Origin: Streptomyces sp. GKU 895
GTDB taxonomy: Bacteria > Actinomycetota > Actinomycetes > Streptomycetales > Streptomycetaceae
Assembly (NCBI GenBank): GCA_002027195.1
Contig: MWJO01000054.1
Location: forward strand, 1 to 53,802
Reading direction: 5' to 3'
Length of the DNA stretch: 53,802 bases
Under the pieces are notes generated by a model, which was not told the DNA's origin, ran no database searches, and saw nothing but the letters and a program-made list of their open reading frames with translations. Shown here one piece after another: positions 1 to 8,060 of this stretch (positions are counted from its first letter, which is position 1; each line of letters opens with the position of its first letter). Made by a program: the position numbers and the translations under genes.

Positions 1-30
1 ACCCCGACAGCCCCGCACTCCCCCTCCGTC

Positions 31-1356
31 TCAGCCCAGCGGCTTGTCCAGGATTGCCTTGCGGTGGCTGAACGTCTCGATCGAGTAGCGGCCGTGGTAG
101 TTGCCCATGCCGCTCTCGCCGACGCCGCCGAAGGGGAGGTCGGAGACGGTGAGGTGGGCGAGGGGGAGGCCGTAGCCGAGGCCGCCGGAGGAGGTTTCGG
201 CGGCGATGCGGGCGCGGGTGTCCTCGGACTCGGCGAAGACGTACAGGGCGAGCGGTTTGTCGCGGTCGTTGATGAAGTCGATCGCGCCGTCGAGGTCCGG
301 CACGGTGACGATCGGGAGGATCGGGCCGAAGATCTCCTCCCGCATGACGGGCGACGCGGGGTCGACGTCCGCGAGGACGGTCGGGGCGATGTACTTCTGG
401 GCGCGGTCGGTGTCGCCGCCCACGACCACGCGGCCCGAGTCGAGCAGCCCGGTGAGCCGGTCGAAGTGGCGTTCGTTGATGATCCGGCCGTACTCGCCGG
501 AGGCGGACGCGTCGGTGCCGTACACCGCCTGGACCGCCTTCGTCAGCAGGGGCTCCAGGGCCGCCGCCGTCTCCGGGTCGGTCAGGACGTAGTCGGGGGC
601 CACACAGGTCTGGCCCGCGTTGAGGAACTTGCCGCGGGCGAGGCGGTCGGCGACGACGGCGAGGTCCGCGTCGGGGTCGACGAACGCCGGGGACTTGCCG
701 CCGAGTTCGAGGGTGACCGGGGTGAGGTGTTCGGCGGCGGCGCGCATGACGATGCGGCCGACGGTGCCGTTGCCCGTGTAGAAGATGTGGTCGAACCGCT
801 CGGCGAGCAGGGCCGTCGTCTCCGGGACGCCACCCTCGACGACCGCGAAGGTCTCGGTGTCGAGGAACTCGCGCAGCAGCCGGGCGAGCGCGGCCGAGGT
901 GGCGGGAGCCAGCTCGCTCGGCTTGACGACCACTGCGTTGCCCGCGGCCAGGGCGCCCACGACCGGCGCGAGCAGCAGCTGGGCCGGGTAGTTCCAGGGC
1001 GCGATGACGAGGACGACGCCGAGCGCGTCGTACTGCGTCCAGGCGGTCGCGTCGGCGCCGAGGTGCGCCGGAACCGGCGCGGACTCGGGGCGCAGCCACT
1101 CCTCCAGGTGGTCGAGGGTGTGGTCGATCTCGCGGATCGTGAAGTCGATCTCGGTGCGGTAGGCCTCGGTGGAGCTCTTGCCCAGGTCGGCGTGGAGGGC
1201 GGCGGCCAGTTCCGCGCCGCGTTCCGTGAGCAGCTCCCGCAGGCGGCGCAGCTGTGTGGTGCGCCAGGCGAGGGGCTTGGTGCGGCCGGTGCGGAAGGCC
1301 GCGCGCAGTCGGGCCACGACGTCGGCGGGCTGCTCGGGGGTCGGCTGCTGGTTCAC
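31..1356 (-). CDS. NAD(P)-dependent aldehyde dehydrogenase (class 3-like)
   Basis: A 441-residue soluble aldehyde dehydrogenase, the usual length for the short class 3/YwdH-type group. It oxidises an aldehyde to the acid with NAD(P)+. Visible motifs are the APWNYP cofactor/oxyanion segment (Asn122), LELGG with general base Glu217, NAGQTC with nucleophile Cys251, and EEIFGP near residue 340. All catalytic residues are present, so the enzyme should be active. The substrate cannot be read from sequence. It lies 122 bases downstream of a co-directional MarR-type gene, with a perfect 12-base palindrome in the gap, so local regulation by that MarR protein is likely but inferred. Confidence 0.93.
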   Translation of the reverse strand: MNQQPTPEQPADVVARLRAAFRTGRTKPLAWRTTQLRRLRELLTERGAELAAALHADLGKSSTEAYRTEIDFTIREIDHTLDHLEEWLRPESAPVPAHLGADATAWTQYDALGVVLVIAPWNYPAQLLLAPVVGALAAGNAVVVKPSELAPATSAALARLLREFLDTETFAVVEGGVPETTALLAERFDHIFYTGNGTVGRIVMRAAAEHLTPVTLELGGKSPAFVDPDADLAVVADRLARGKFLNAGQTCVAPDYVLTDPETAAALEPLLTKAVQAVYGTDASASGEYGRIINERHFDRLTGLLDSGRVVVGGDTDRAQKYIAPTVLADVDPASPVMREEIFGPILPIVTVPDLDGAIDFINDRDKPLALYVFAESEDTRARIAAETSSGGLGYGLPLAHLTVSDLPFGGVGESGMGNYHGRYSIETFSHRKAILDKPLG

Positions 1357-1432
1357 GGTGCCTCACTGGTGCTGCGCGGGCCGCTGGGCACGACCTCGAC
1401 GGTTAGATGCAAATGCCAACCTTTTTTACACC

Positions 1433-1444
1433 GGAATGCATTCC
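1433..1444. promoter_or_regulatory. Perfect palindrome GGAATGCATTCC, candidate MarR operator
   Basis: A perfect 12-base palindrome 77 bases upstream of the aldehyde dehydrogenase start, in a short AT-richer patch. A second partial dyad (GGTT, 13 bases, AACC) lies at 1401-1421. The position between a MarR-type gene and the dehydrogenase fits an operator. Binding is inferred. Confidence 0.4.
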
Positions 1445-1478
1445 CGTACCACGTACATAACTTTGGGCTACGACCCGA

Positions 1479-1916
1479 TCACACGCGGCTGGTCGCGTCG
1501 AGCGTCGCCGCCAGCCGCTCCAGCAGACCCCGCAACAGCTCCTCGTCCCCGTCGCTCAGCGCGGGCCAGTCGGCGCGGACCGCGCGGTCGACGCGCCGCC
1601 AGTACTCCTGGCCGCGCGGGGTGAGGTGGGCCAGGATGCGCCGCCGGTCCAACGGGTCCACCCGGCGGTGGACGACGTTCTGGTCGACGAGGTGGTCCAC
1701 GAGCTTGGTCAGCGTCGGCGCCGGCAGGAAGGCGGCCTCGGCCAGCGCCGTCATGTGGTGCCCCTGCCCGTCGGAGAGCAGCCCGAGCACCCGCCAGGCG
1801 TCGAGCGAGCAACCCTCCTCGTCCAGCACCGCCTGGAGGCGTCGCGCCGCCAGCCGCTCGGCCCGGGTCAGAAGCTGCACCAGGTCTCGGGGCTGACGCG
1901 GTGATGAGGGGGGCAT
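1479..1916 (-). CDS. MarR-family transcriptional regulator
   Basis: A 145-residue winged-helix regulator of normal MarR length. The recognition helix lies around residues 55-80, followed by the wing signature DPLDRRRILAHLTPRG near residues 87-102, which is typical of the family. MarR proteins are dimers that usually repress nearby genes until a small, often phenolic, ligand binds. Start: ATG at 1916 with an AGGAG motif just upstream. The downstream aldehyde dehydrogenase is the obvious target, and the plus-strand gene starting at 1995 is divergent from it with only 78 bases between, so that promoter may be controlled as well. The ligand is unknown. Confidence 0.88.
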   Translation of the reverse strand: MPPSSPRQPRDLVQLLTRAERLAARRLQAVLDEEGCSLDAWRVLGLLSDGQGHHMTALAEAAFLPAPTLTKLVDHLVDQNVVHRRVDPLDRRRILAHLTPRGQEYWRRVDRAVRADWPALSDGDEELLRGLLERLAATLDATSRV

Positions 1917-1994
1917 CGCGCTCCTAGGTCACGGGGTGCGTACATCGTATGAGACAGGCTGGAGTTCACCGGGCGGACCCGAAATCATGACGTC

Positions 1995-3107
1995 ATGTTC
2001 CGGCCCCGTCCGCCCGCCCCCGACTGGTTCACCGCCGACGCCTCCGTGCTCGGCGTGGCCCTGGTCTTCCCGTTGCAGGGTCCGGCCGGGATCTTCGGGC
2101 CGACCTGCGAGTTGTGCGCGCAGCTGGCGGCCGAGGAGGTCAACCGGGCGGGCGGGGTCCTCGGGCGGGAGCTGAGGCTGCTGCCGGTCGACGGGGGTGC
2201 CTCGCCGCGGGAGATCGCCGACCATGTCGAGGCGCTGGTCGACCTAGGGGTGGTGCAGGGGGTCACGGGCTGGCACATCTCCTCGGTGCGGCAGGCGCTG
2301 GCGCCGAGGATCGCCCATCGGGTGCCGTACGTCTACACCGCCCTGTACGAGGGCGGCGAGCACACCGCCGGCGTGTTCCTGACGAGCGAGACACCGCGCG
2401 ACCAACTGCGGCCCGCCATGGGCCTGTTGGCGCACGAGCGCGGGGTGCGCCGCTGGTTCGTCGTCGGCAACGACTATGTGTGGCCGCGGCGTACGGCACG
2501 GGCGGCGCACGGGTACGCCCGCGAGTCCGGCGGCGTGATCGGCGGCGAGGTCTATCTCCCGCTCGGCACCCATGACTTCGAACCTGTCCTGCGGCGCATC
2601 GAGCGCTCGGACGCGGACGGGGTGCTGATGCTGCTCGTCGGCAGTGACGCCGTGCGCTTCAACCGGGCGTTCGCCGCCTACGGGTTGCCCGCCCGCTGTC
2701 TGCGGCTGAGCACACTCATGGACGAGAACATGCTGATGGCGAGCGGCCCTTCGGCCACGGAGGACCTCTACAGCACCGCGGGCTTCTTCGCCTCGCTCGC
2801 CAATCAGGACACTCTCGACCTCCACGGCCAGTACGCCGACCGGTACGGGATCGAGGCGCCCGCGCTCGGCAGTCTCGGCGAATCCTGTTACGAGGGCGTG
2901 CTGTTGCTCGCCGCGCTGCTCAAGCGGGCCGGGACGCTCGACGTGACGGCGATCGGGGCGGCGGCCGGGACGGTGTCGTACGAAGGCCCGCGCGGCCTGA
3001 TGCATCTGCGGGACCGGCATGTGCGGCAGCGGATCTATCTGGCGCGCGCGGACGGGCTGGACTTCGACGTCCTCACGGAGCTCGATCCGCACGGCACCCG
3101 CCCTTGA
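1995..3107 (+). CDS. AmiC/UrtA-type amide- or urea-binding protein without signal peptide
   Basis: A 370-residue protein of the periplasmic-binding-protein-like class used by UrtA and AmiC (Peripla_BP_5). Family blocks include the N-terminal LVFPLQGPAGIFG, VTGWHISSVRQAL, FVVGNDYVWPRR and LGSLGESCYEGVLLL. It begins MFRPRPPAPDW and has no hydrophobic signal segment or lipobox cysteine, so it should stay in the cytoplasm like Pseudomonas AmiC, the ligand sensor of the amidase operon. No AmiR/ANTAR partner is seen. It precedes the urea transporter genes by about 200 bases, so an intracellular urea/amide sensing role is plausible but unproven. Start ATG at 1995 lies inside the palindrome ATGACGTCAT. 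Confidence 0.82.
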   Translation: MFRPRPPAPDWFTADASVLGVALVFPLQGPAGIFGPTCELCAQLAAEEVNRAGGVLGRELRLLPVDGGASPREIADHVEALVDLGVVQGVTGWHISSVRQALAPRIAHRVPYVYTALYEGGEHTAGVFLTSETPRDQLRPAMGLLAHERGVRRWFVVGNDYVWPRRTARAAHGYARESGGVIGGEVYLPLGTHDFEPVLRRIERSDADGVLMLLVGSDAVRFNRAFAAYGLPARCLRLSTLMDENMLMASGPSATEDLYSTAGFFASLANQDTLDLHGQYADRYGIEAPALGSLGESCYEGVLLLAALLKRAGTLDVTAIGAAAGTVSYEGPRGLMHLRDRHVRQRIYLARADGLDFDVLTELDPHGTRP

Positions 3108-3168
3108 CACGTACCCGGCGGCGCCAAGATACTTCCCACAGAAAGTAATTAGAATGCCTCGGGCGAAT

Positions 3169-3218
3169 TGTGATTTCTGTTTCCGAATGCAGATCACACG
3201 CTGTCCGGGGCGTTTTTT
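3169..3218 (+). promoter_or_regulatory. Two adjacent hairpins followed by a T6 run, possible terminator or attenuator
   Basis: A first dyad pairs TGTGAT (3169-3174) with ATCACA (3193-3198), plus CTG (3177-3179) with CAG (3190-3192), around an 11-base loop. A second short dyad ACGC/GCGT (3198-3201 with 3210-3213) runs into six T residues, which is rare in this genome type. It could end transcripts from the AmiC-like gene or act on read-through into urtA. The two dyads share a base, so they may be alternatives. Loops are not the six-base loops of ANTAR targets. Confidence 0.4.
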
Positions 3219-3256
3219 GTTGCCTCCGGGAAAGTCGAGCGAAACACCCCGGAAAC
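3219..3256 (+). promoter_or_regulatory. GlnR-like box, four half-sites at 11-base spacing
   Basis: The half-sites are GTTGC (3219-3223), GAAAG (3230-3234), GAAAC (3241-3245) and GAAAC (3252-3256), each separated by exactly six bases. This fits the Streptomyces GlnR architecture gTnAC-n6-GaAAC-n6-gTnAC-n6-GaAAC, with 4/5, 4/5, 4/5 and 5/5 matches. It lies 59 bases before the probable urtA start. Nitrogen control of urea uptake by GlnR is known in streptomycetes; use of this site is inferred. Confidence 0.6.
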
Positions 3257-3314
3257 AGGGGGACTTGAGTCTGTGGACCGCACTTCAGCAGGCCGTTCAC
3301 CCTAGGGGGTTGGT

Positions 3315-4495
3315 TTGTCCAGCGGTTCCGGCAGTTCCCGTGTTCCCCGCCGTGGCTTCCTCGCCGTCGGCGCGCCCTCACGGCGGTCGTGACGCTGTCC
3401 GCGTGCGGCGCCAAGACCGACGCGGCCGGCTCGTCGTCCGACAAGGCGGCGAAGATCGACGTCAGCGGAGACACCGTCAAGGTCGGTCTGCTCAACTCGC
3501 TGTCCGGCACGATGGCGATCAGCGAGGTGACCGTCCGCGACTCGCTGAAGCTCGCCATCGACGAGATCAACGCCTCCGGTGGCGTCCTCGGCAAGAAGAT
3601 CAAGCCGATCAGCGAGGACGGCGCCTCCGACTGGCCGACGTTCGCCGAGAAGGCGCAGAAGCTCATCAAGGAGGACGGGGTCGCGGCCACCTTCGGCTGC
3701 TGGACCTCCGCCAGCCGCAAGGCCGTCAAGCCGGTCTTCGAGAAGAACAAGTCGCTGCTGTTCTACCCGGTGCAGTACGAGGGACTGGAGCAGTCGCCGT
3801 ACATCTTCTACACCGGCGCCACCACCAACCAGCAGATCGTCCCGGCCCTCGACTACCTCAAGGGCAAGGGCCTGAAGAAGCTGTACCTGGTCGGCAGCGA
3901 CTACGTCTTCCCGCGCACCGCCAACAAGGAGATCAAGGCGTACGCCAAGGCCAACGGCATGACGATCCTCGGTGAGGACTACGCGCCGCTGGGCTCCACG
4001 GAGTTCTCCACGATCGCCAACAAGGTGAAGGCGTCGAAGGCGGACGCCGTCTTCAACACCCTCAACGGCGACTCCAACGTGGCCTTCTTCAAGGAGTACA
4101 AGTCGGCCGGCCTGACCGCCAAGTCGATGCCGGTCGTCTCGGTGTCGATCGCCGAGGAGGAGGTCAAGTCGATCGGGACGCAGTACCTGGCGGGCCAGTT
4201 GACGGCATGGAACTACTACCAGACCACCGCGGGCGCCGCGAACACGAAGTTCGTGAAGGCGTACAAGGCCAAGTACGGCGACCCGGAGAAGGTGAAGGCC
4301 GCCTCCGACGGCATCACCTTCGACGCCCCCGAGGGCACGGTCACCGTGGACGGCGCCACGCAGCACGTCTACAAGACCGCCCGCATCGGCGAGATCGGCA
4401 CCGACGGCCAGATCAAGGAGGTCTGGAACTCCGGCAAGCCGGTCAAGCCGGACCCGTTCCTCAAGGGCTACTCCTGGGCCTCCGGCCTGTCCTGA
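3315..4495 (+). CDS. urtA: Urea ABC transporter substrate-binding lipoprotein UrtA, frameshifted and internally shortened
   Basis: This is the extracytoplasmic urea-binding lipoprotein of the transporter. The most likely start is TTG at 3315 behind AGGGGG. It gives an N-terminus with an RR-containing basic region and a hydrophobic stretch, but that frame ends at the TGA at 3390. The downstream frame supplies the rest of the signal segment and the lipobox LSAC followed by G. The two frames meet at about 3369-3379, where one base appears missing. The body carries clear UrtA blocks (NSLSGTMA, FGCWTSASRKAV, FYPVQYEGLEQSP, DGITFDAPEGTVTVDG). Around 4279-4290 the sequence passes from KAKYG directly to DPEKVKAA. 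Relatives carry about 30 more residues there, including DPMEAAY, so an in-frame deletion is also likely. Confidence 0.85.
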
Positions 4496-4509
4496 CCGAC
4501 CGTCATCCC

Positions 4510-4535
4510 CCGCGGGGTCCTCAGGGGCCCCGCGG
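4510..4535 (+). terminator. GC-rich hairpin between urtA and urtB
   Basis: Perfect 8-base arms CCGCGGGG (4510-4517) and CCCCGCGG (4528-4535) enclose a 10-base loop in the 63-base urtA-urtB gap. There is no T run. Such hairpins after a binding-protein gene commonly stabilise that part of the message or lower read-through into the membrane genes. This role is inferred from position. Confidence 0.45.
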
Positions 4536-4558
4536 CGGCCGTCCTCCGGAGCCGCCTC

Positions 4559-5455
4559 ATGACCGTGATCCTCGGTCAGACCTTCACCGGCATCAGCATC
4601 GGTGCCGTCCTGCTGCTCATCGCGCTCGGTCTCTCGCTCACCTTCGGCCAGATGAACGTCATCAACATGGCCCACGGCGAGTTCATCATGGCGGGCGCCT
4701 ACACGACGTACGTCCTGCAGAAGTCCATTTCGAGTGCGGGAATTTCGCTGCTGGTCGCGCTTCCCGTCGCATTTCTCGTCTCGGGCGCGCTCGGCGCGTT
4801 GCTGGAATGGCTGCTGATTCGCCGCCTGTATCTGCGGCCACTCGACACTCTTCTCGTCACCTGGGGTGTCTCGTTGATGCTCCAGCAACTCGCCCGGGAC
4901 ATTTTCGGCGCCCCGAATGTCCAGACCCGCGCGCCGGACTGGCTGACCGGCAACATCACCGTCATCGGCGGCGACGACCCGCTCACCTTCGCCAACAGCC
5001 GCCTGTTCATCCTGGGGTTGGCGGTCGCGGCGGTCGTCGCGCTGTCGCTGACGCTGCGCCTGATGCCGCTGGGGCGGCGCATCCGGGCCGTGGTGCAGAA
5101 CCGGGACCTCGCCGAGGTGTCCGGCATCTCGACCTCGACCGTGGACCGTACGGCGTTCTTCCTCGGCTCCGGGCTCGCGGGCGTCGCCGGGGTCGCGCTG
5201 ACGCTGGTCGGGCCGATCGGGCCGACGATGGGCACCAACGTCATCATCGACGCCTTCCTGGTGATCGTGGTCGGCGGCATCGGACAGCTCAAGGGCACGG
5301 TCATCGTGGCCTTCGTACTGGGTGTGCTCCAGTCGGTCCTGGAGTACTCCACGACCGTCAGCGTCGCCAAGGTGCTGGTGCTCGTCGCGATCGTCGCGTT
5401 CCTCCAGTGGCGGCCCCAGGGGCTGTACACGCTGCGCACGAGGAGTCTCGTATGA
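4559..5455 (+). CDS. urtB: Urea ABC transporter permease UrtB
   Basis: A 298-residue integral membrane permease of the branched-chain-amino-acid/urea type, forming the channel with UrtC. The N-terminal TGISIGAVLLLIALGLSLTF helix and the NMAHGEFIMAGAY motif are characteristic of LivH/UrtB proteins. Several further hydrophobic helices follow, and the transmembrane run VIIDAFLVIVVGGIGQLKG is a second family block. Length is normal for the shorter UrtB forms. The last codons overlap urtC by the sequence ATGA at 5452-5455, indicating translational coupling. It lies after the hairpin that separates it from urtA. Confidence 0.93.
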   Translation: MTVILGQTFTGISIGAVLLLIALGLSLTFGQMNVINMAHGEFIMAGAYTTYVLQKSISSAGISLLVALPVAFLVSGALGALLEWLLIRRLYLRPLDTLLVTWGVSLMLQQLARDIFGAPNVQTRAPDWLTGNITVIGGDDPLTFANSRLFILGLAVAAVVALSLTLRLMPLGRRIRAVVQNRDLAEVSGISTSTVDRTAFFLGSGLAGVAGVALTLVGPIGPTMGTNVIIDAFLVIVVGGIGQLKGTVIVAFVLGVLQSVLEYSTTVSVAKVLVLVAIVAFLQWRPQGLYTLRTRSLV

Positions 5456-6539
5456 ACGTCCTCAAAGGCCGCTCGGCACGGGCGTGGGCGGGGTTCGCCG
5501 GTGCCGCGGTCGTCCTCTTCGCGATCGCCCCGCTCGCGCTGTCGGACTTCCGGCTCGGGCTGCTCGCCAAGTACCTGTGCACGGCCATGGTCGCGGTCGG
5601 CATCTGTCTGGCCTGGGGCCGCGGCGGACTGCTGACGCTGGGGCAGGGCGTGTTCTTCGGGCTCGGCGGCTACGCCATGGCCATGCACCTGAAGATCGCC
5701 GACGCCGGGCCCGGCAACCTGCCCGACTTCATGCAGCTGTACGGCACGGCCACCGAACTCCCCTGGTGGTGGAAGCCGTTCGAGAACCCGCTGTTCGCGC
5801 TCGCCGCCACCGTGCTGCTGCCGATGGCCGTCGCCGCGCTGCTCGGCCTGTTCATCTTCCGGCGCCGGTCAAGGGCGCCTACTTCGCGATCCTCAGTCAG
5901 GCCCTCGCCGCCGCACTGGCCATCTGGCTGGTCGGCCAGCAGGCCACGACCGGCGGCACCAACGGACTCACCGACATCCAGGGCTTCTTCGGCTACTCCC
6001 TCGACGACCCCGTCAACCAGCGGCTCGTGTACTTCGTCATCGCCGCGGCCCTGCTGCTGCTCATGGCGATCGCCCGGCAGCTCATCAACAGCCGGTACGG
6101 CGAACTCCTGGTCGCCGTACGGGACTCGGAGGAGCGGGTGCGCTTCCTCGGCTACGACCCGGCGAACGTCAAGCTCGTCGCGTACGTGGTCGCCGCCGGC
6201 ATGGCGGGGCTGGCGGGCGCGCTGTTCGTGCCGGCGGTCGGCATCATCTCGCCCGCGCTGATCGGCATCGTCCCGTCCATCGAGTTCGTCATCGGCGCGG
6301 CGGTGGGCGGCCGGGCCAGCCTGGTCGGCGCGGTGCTGGGCGCGATCGCGGTCGCCTGGGCCAAGACCGCGCTGTCGGAGGAGTTCCCGGCGGCCTGGAC
6401 GTACTTCCAGGGGCTGCTGTTCATCGTGGCGCTGGCCTTCCTGCCGGGCGGGCTGGCCTCGCTCGCGGTGCTCGTACGGCGGCGCAAGGCATCCCCCGCG
6501 CAGAAGACGGCCCCCGTCCCGTTGGGAGAAGCGGCATGA
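5452..6539 (+). CDS. urtC: Urea ABC transporter permease UrtC, apparent frameshift
   Basis: Second permease of the urea transporter, about 362 residues once corrected. The N-terminal half includes ICLAWGRGGLLTLGQGVFFGLGGYAMAMH, typical of LivM/UrtC. The C-terminal half includes VKGAYFAILSQALAAAL, DIQGFFGYSLDDP and the GIVPSIEFVIGAAVGGRASLVG block. The halves lie in different frames that meet at about 5861-5871, where CGCCGGTCAAG appears to lack one G of an expected CGGGTCAAG. A sequencing deletion in a G run is more likely than a broken gene, because both flanks are fully conserved. Overlaps of ATGA join it to urtB upstream and urtD downstream. Confidence 0.9.
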
Positions 6540-7288
6540 GCGAGCTGGAGATACGCGGGCTGCGGGTCACCTTCGACGGGTTCACCGCCGTCGACGGGGT
6601 GGACCTCGACGTCGCCCCGGGCGACCTGCGGTTCCTGATCGGGCCGAACGGCGCGGGCAAGACGACCCTCGTCGACGCGGTCACGGGGCTGGTGAAGGCC
6701 GAAGGCTCGGCGAGGTTCGGCGGCGCGGAGCTGCTCGGTCGGCCGGTGCACCGGATCGCCCGGTCCGGCATCGGGCGGACCTTCCAGACCGCCACCGTCT
6801 TCGAGGAGTTGACGGTCCTTCAGAACCTGGACATCGCGGCGGGCGCGGGCCGGAGCATGTGGACCATGCTGCGGCGCCGCAGGGACGTCCCGGAAGCGGT
6901 CGCACAGGCCATGGAGACGGTCGGCCTCACCGACCTCGCCGACTCCCCCGCCGGCACCCTCGCCCACGGGCAGAAGCAGTGGCTGGAGATCGGCATGCTG
7001 CTGGTGCAGGACGTGAAGCTGCTGCTGCTCGACGAGCCGGTGGCCGGTATGAGCCACGACGAACGGCAGGCGACCGGCGAGCTGTTGCAGCGCATCAGCG
7101 AGGAGCGCACGGTCGTCGTCATCGAGCACGACATGGACTTCATGCGGTCCTTCGCGCGCAGTGTCAGCGTGCTGCACGCCGGCAAGGTGCTCAGTGAGGG
7201 GACGGTGGCGCAGGTGCAGGCGGACCCGAAGGTGCAGGAGGTGTACCTCGGGCACGTGGAGGACACCGCCGTGGTTCAGGAGGCGTGA
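6536..7288 (+). CDS. urtD: Urea ABC transporter ATP-binding protein UrtD
   Basis: A 250-residue cytoplasmic ATPase that powers urea import. It has a Walker A motif GPNGAGKTT near residue 37, the UrtD/LivG-type signature LAHGQKQWLEIGMLL in place of the usual LSGGQ, Walker B LLLLDEP, and a switch histidine in VVVIEHDMDFM. The non-canonical signature is normal for UrtD. Start ATG at 6536 overlaps the urtC stop. Its stop shares its A with the ATG of urtE. All ATPase residues are present. Confidence 0.95.
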   Translation: MSELEIRGLRVTFDGFTAVDGVDLDVAPGDLRFLIGPNGAGKTTLVDAVTGLVKAEGSARFGGAELLGRPVHRIARSGIGRTFQTATVFEELTVLQNLDIAAGAGRSMWTMLRRRRDVPEAVAQAMETVGLTDLADSPAGTLAHGQKQWLEIGMLLVQDVKLLLLDEPVAGMSHDERQATGELLQRISEERTVVVIEHDMDFMRSFARSVSVLHAGKVLSEGTVAQVQADPKVQEVYLGHVEDTAVVQEA

Positions 7289-7980
7289 TGCTCGAGATCG
7301 ACGACGTCCGGGTCGGCTACCACCGCAGCACGGTCCTGCACGGGGTGTCCGTGACCGTCCCGAAGGACGGCGTGGCGGCCGTGCTGGGCCACAACGGCGC
7401 GGGAAAGAGCACGCTGCTGCGTGCGGCCGTGGGCCTGCTCGCGCCGGTCAGCGGGACGATCCGGCTGGACGGGGAGGACATCACCCGCCGCAAGCCGCAC
7501 GAGCGGGTCGCACGCGGGATGGCGTACGTCCCCCAGGGCCAGCAGTCGTTCCCGCATCTCACCACCGCCGAGAACCTCCAGCTCGTCGCCGACGGCCGTA
7601 AGCGCGGCAGGGCGGCGGTGGCGGAGGCGCTGGACCTCTTCCCCGCCCTCAGGGCGCTGTCGAACCGTCGCGCCGGGCTGCTCTCGGGCGGCCAGCGGCA
7701 GCAACTCGCCATCGCCCGCGCCCTGGTGACGGAACCTCGGATCCTCCTTCTCGACGAACCGACCGAGGGTATCCAGCCGTCGGTGGTCGCCGAGATCGAG
7801 GAGACGATCCTCGCCCTCGCGGCTCGGGGCGGGCTGTCGGTGCTGCTGGTCGAGCAGCACGTCGGCTTCGCGATGCGGGCCGCCGGGCGCTACTACGTGC
7901 TGGAGGCGGGCCGGGTGACCTCCTCCGGCGAGGGCGGCAAGGAATCGGAGGGCGCGGTGCGCGAGGCGCTCAGCGTGTGA
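7288..7980 (+). CDS. urtE: Urea ABC transporter ATP-binding protein UrtE
   Basis: A 230-residue second ATPase of the urea transporter. Motifs are Walker A GHNGAGKST, Q-loop VPQGQQSFPHL, signature LSGGQRQQLAIARAL, Walker B ILLLDEPTEGIQP and switch histidine in LLVEQHVGF. The P-T-E-G-I-Q-P segment is typical of UrtE/LivF. Start choice: ATG at 7288 has AGGAGG four bases upstream. A GTG at 7285 is possible but lies too close to that site. The 3' end forms the first copy of a 30-31-base tandem repeat. Confidence 0.95.
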   Translation: MLEIDDVRVGYHRSTVLHGVSVTVPKDGVAAVLGHNGAGKSTLLRAAVGLLAPVSGTIRLDGEDITRRKPHERVARGMAYVPQGQQSFPHLTTAENLQLVADGRKRGRAAVAEALDLFPALRALSNRRAGLLSGGQRQQLAIARALVTEPRILLLDEPTEGIQPSVVAEIEETILALAARGGLSVLLVEQHVGFAMRAAGRYYVLEAGRVTSSGEGGKESEGAVREALSV

Positions 7981-8060
7981 AGCGTTCCAAGAAGGTGCGC
8001 TCAGCGTGGAAGCGCTCCACGTAGGCGCGGTCAGCGTGTGAAGCGTTCCAGGTAGGCGCG
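7969..8060. repeat. Three imperfect 30-31-base tandem repeats joining two convergent gene ends
   Basis: Copies lie at 7969-7999, 8000-8029 and 8030-8060 and share the core TCAGCGTG(TG)AAGCG(T/C)TCCA, with GGCGCG or GGTGCG at their ends. Copy 1 holds the last codons and stop of urtE. Copy 3 encodes, on the other strand, the last residues (RAYLERFTR) and stop of the sigma factor gene. Copy 2 is non-coding and fills the intergenic space. Confidence 0.85.

Noticed and set aside
64..1896. A 610-codon plus-strand open frame opposite the aldehyde dehydrogenase and MarR genes
   Set aside because: It is the antisense shadow of two clear minus-strand genes; composition is repetitive Gly/Val/Glu/Asp and matches no family.
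3169..3218. ANTAR-type antitermination target for the AmiC-like gene
   Set aside because: The two hairpins do not have six-base loops with the conserved A and G positions, and no AmiR/ANTAR protein is encoded nearby. Kept only as a possible attenuator.
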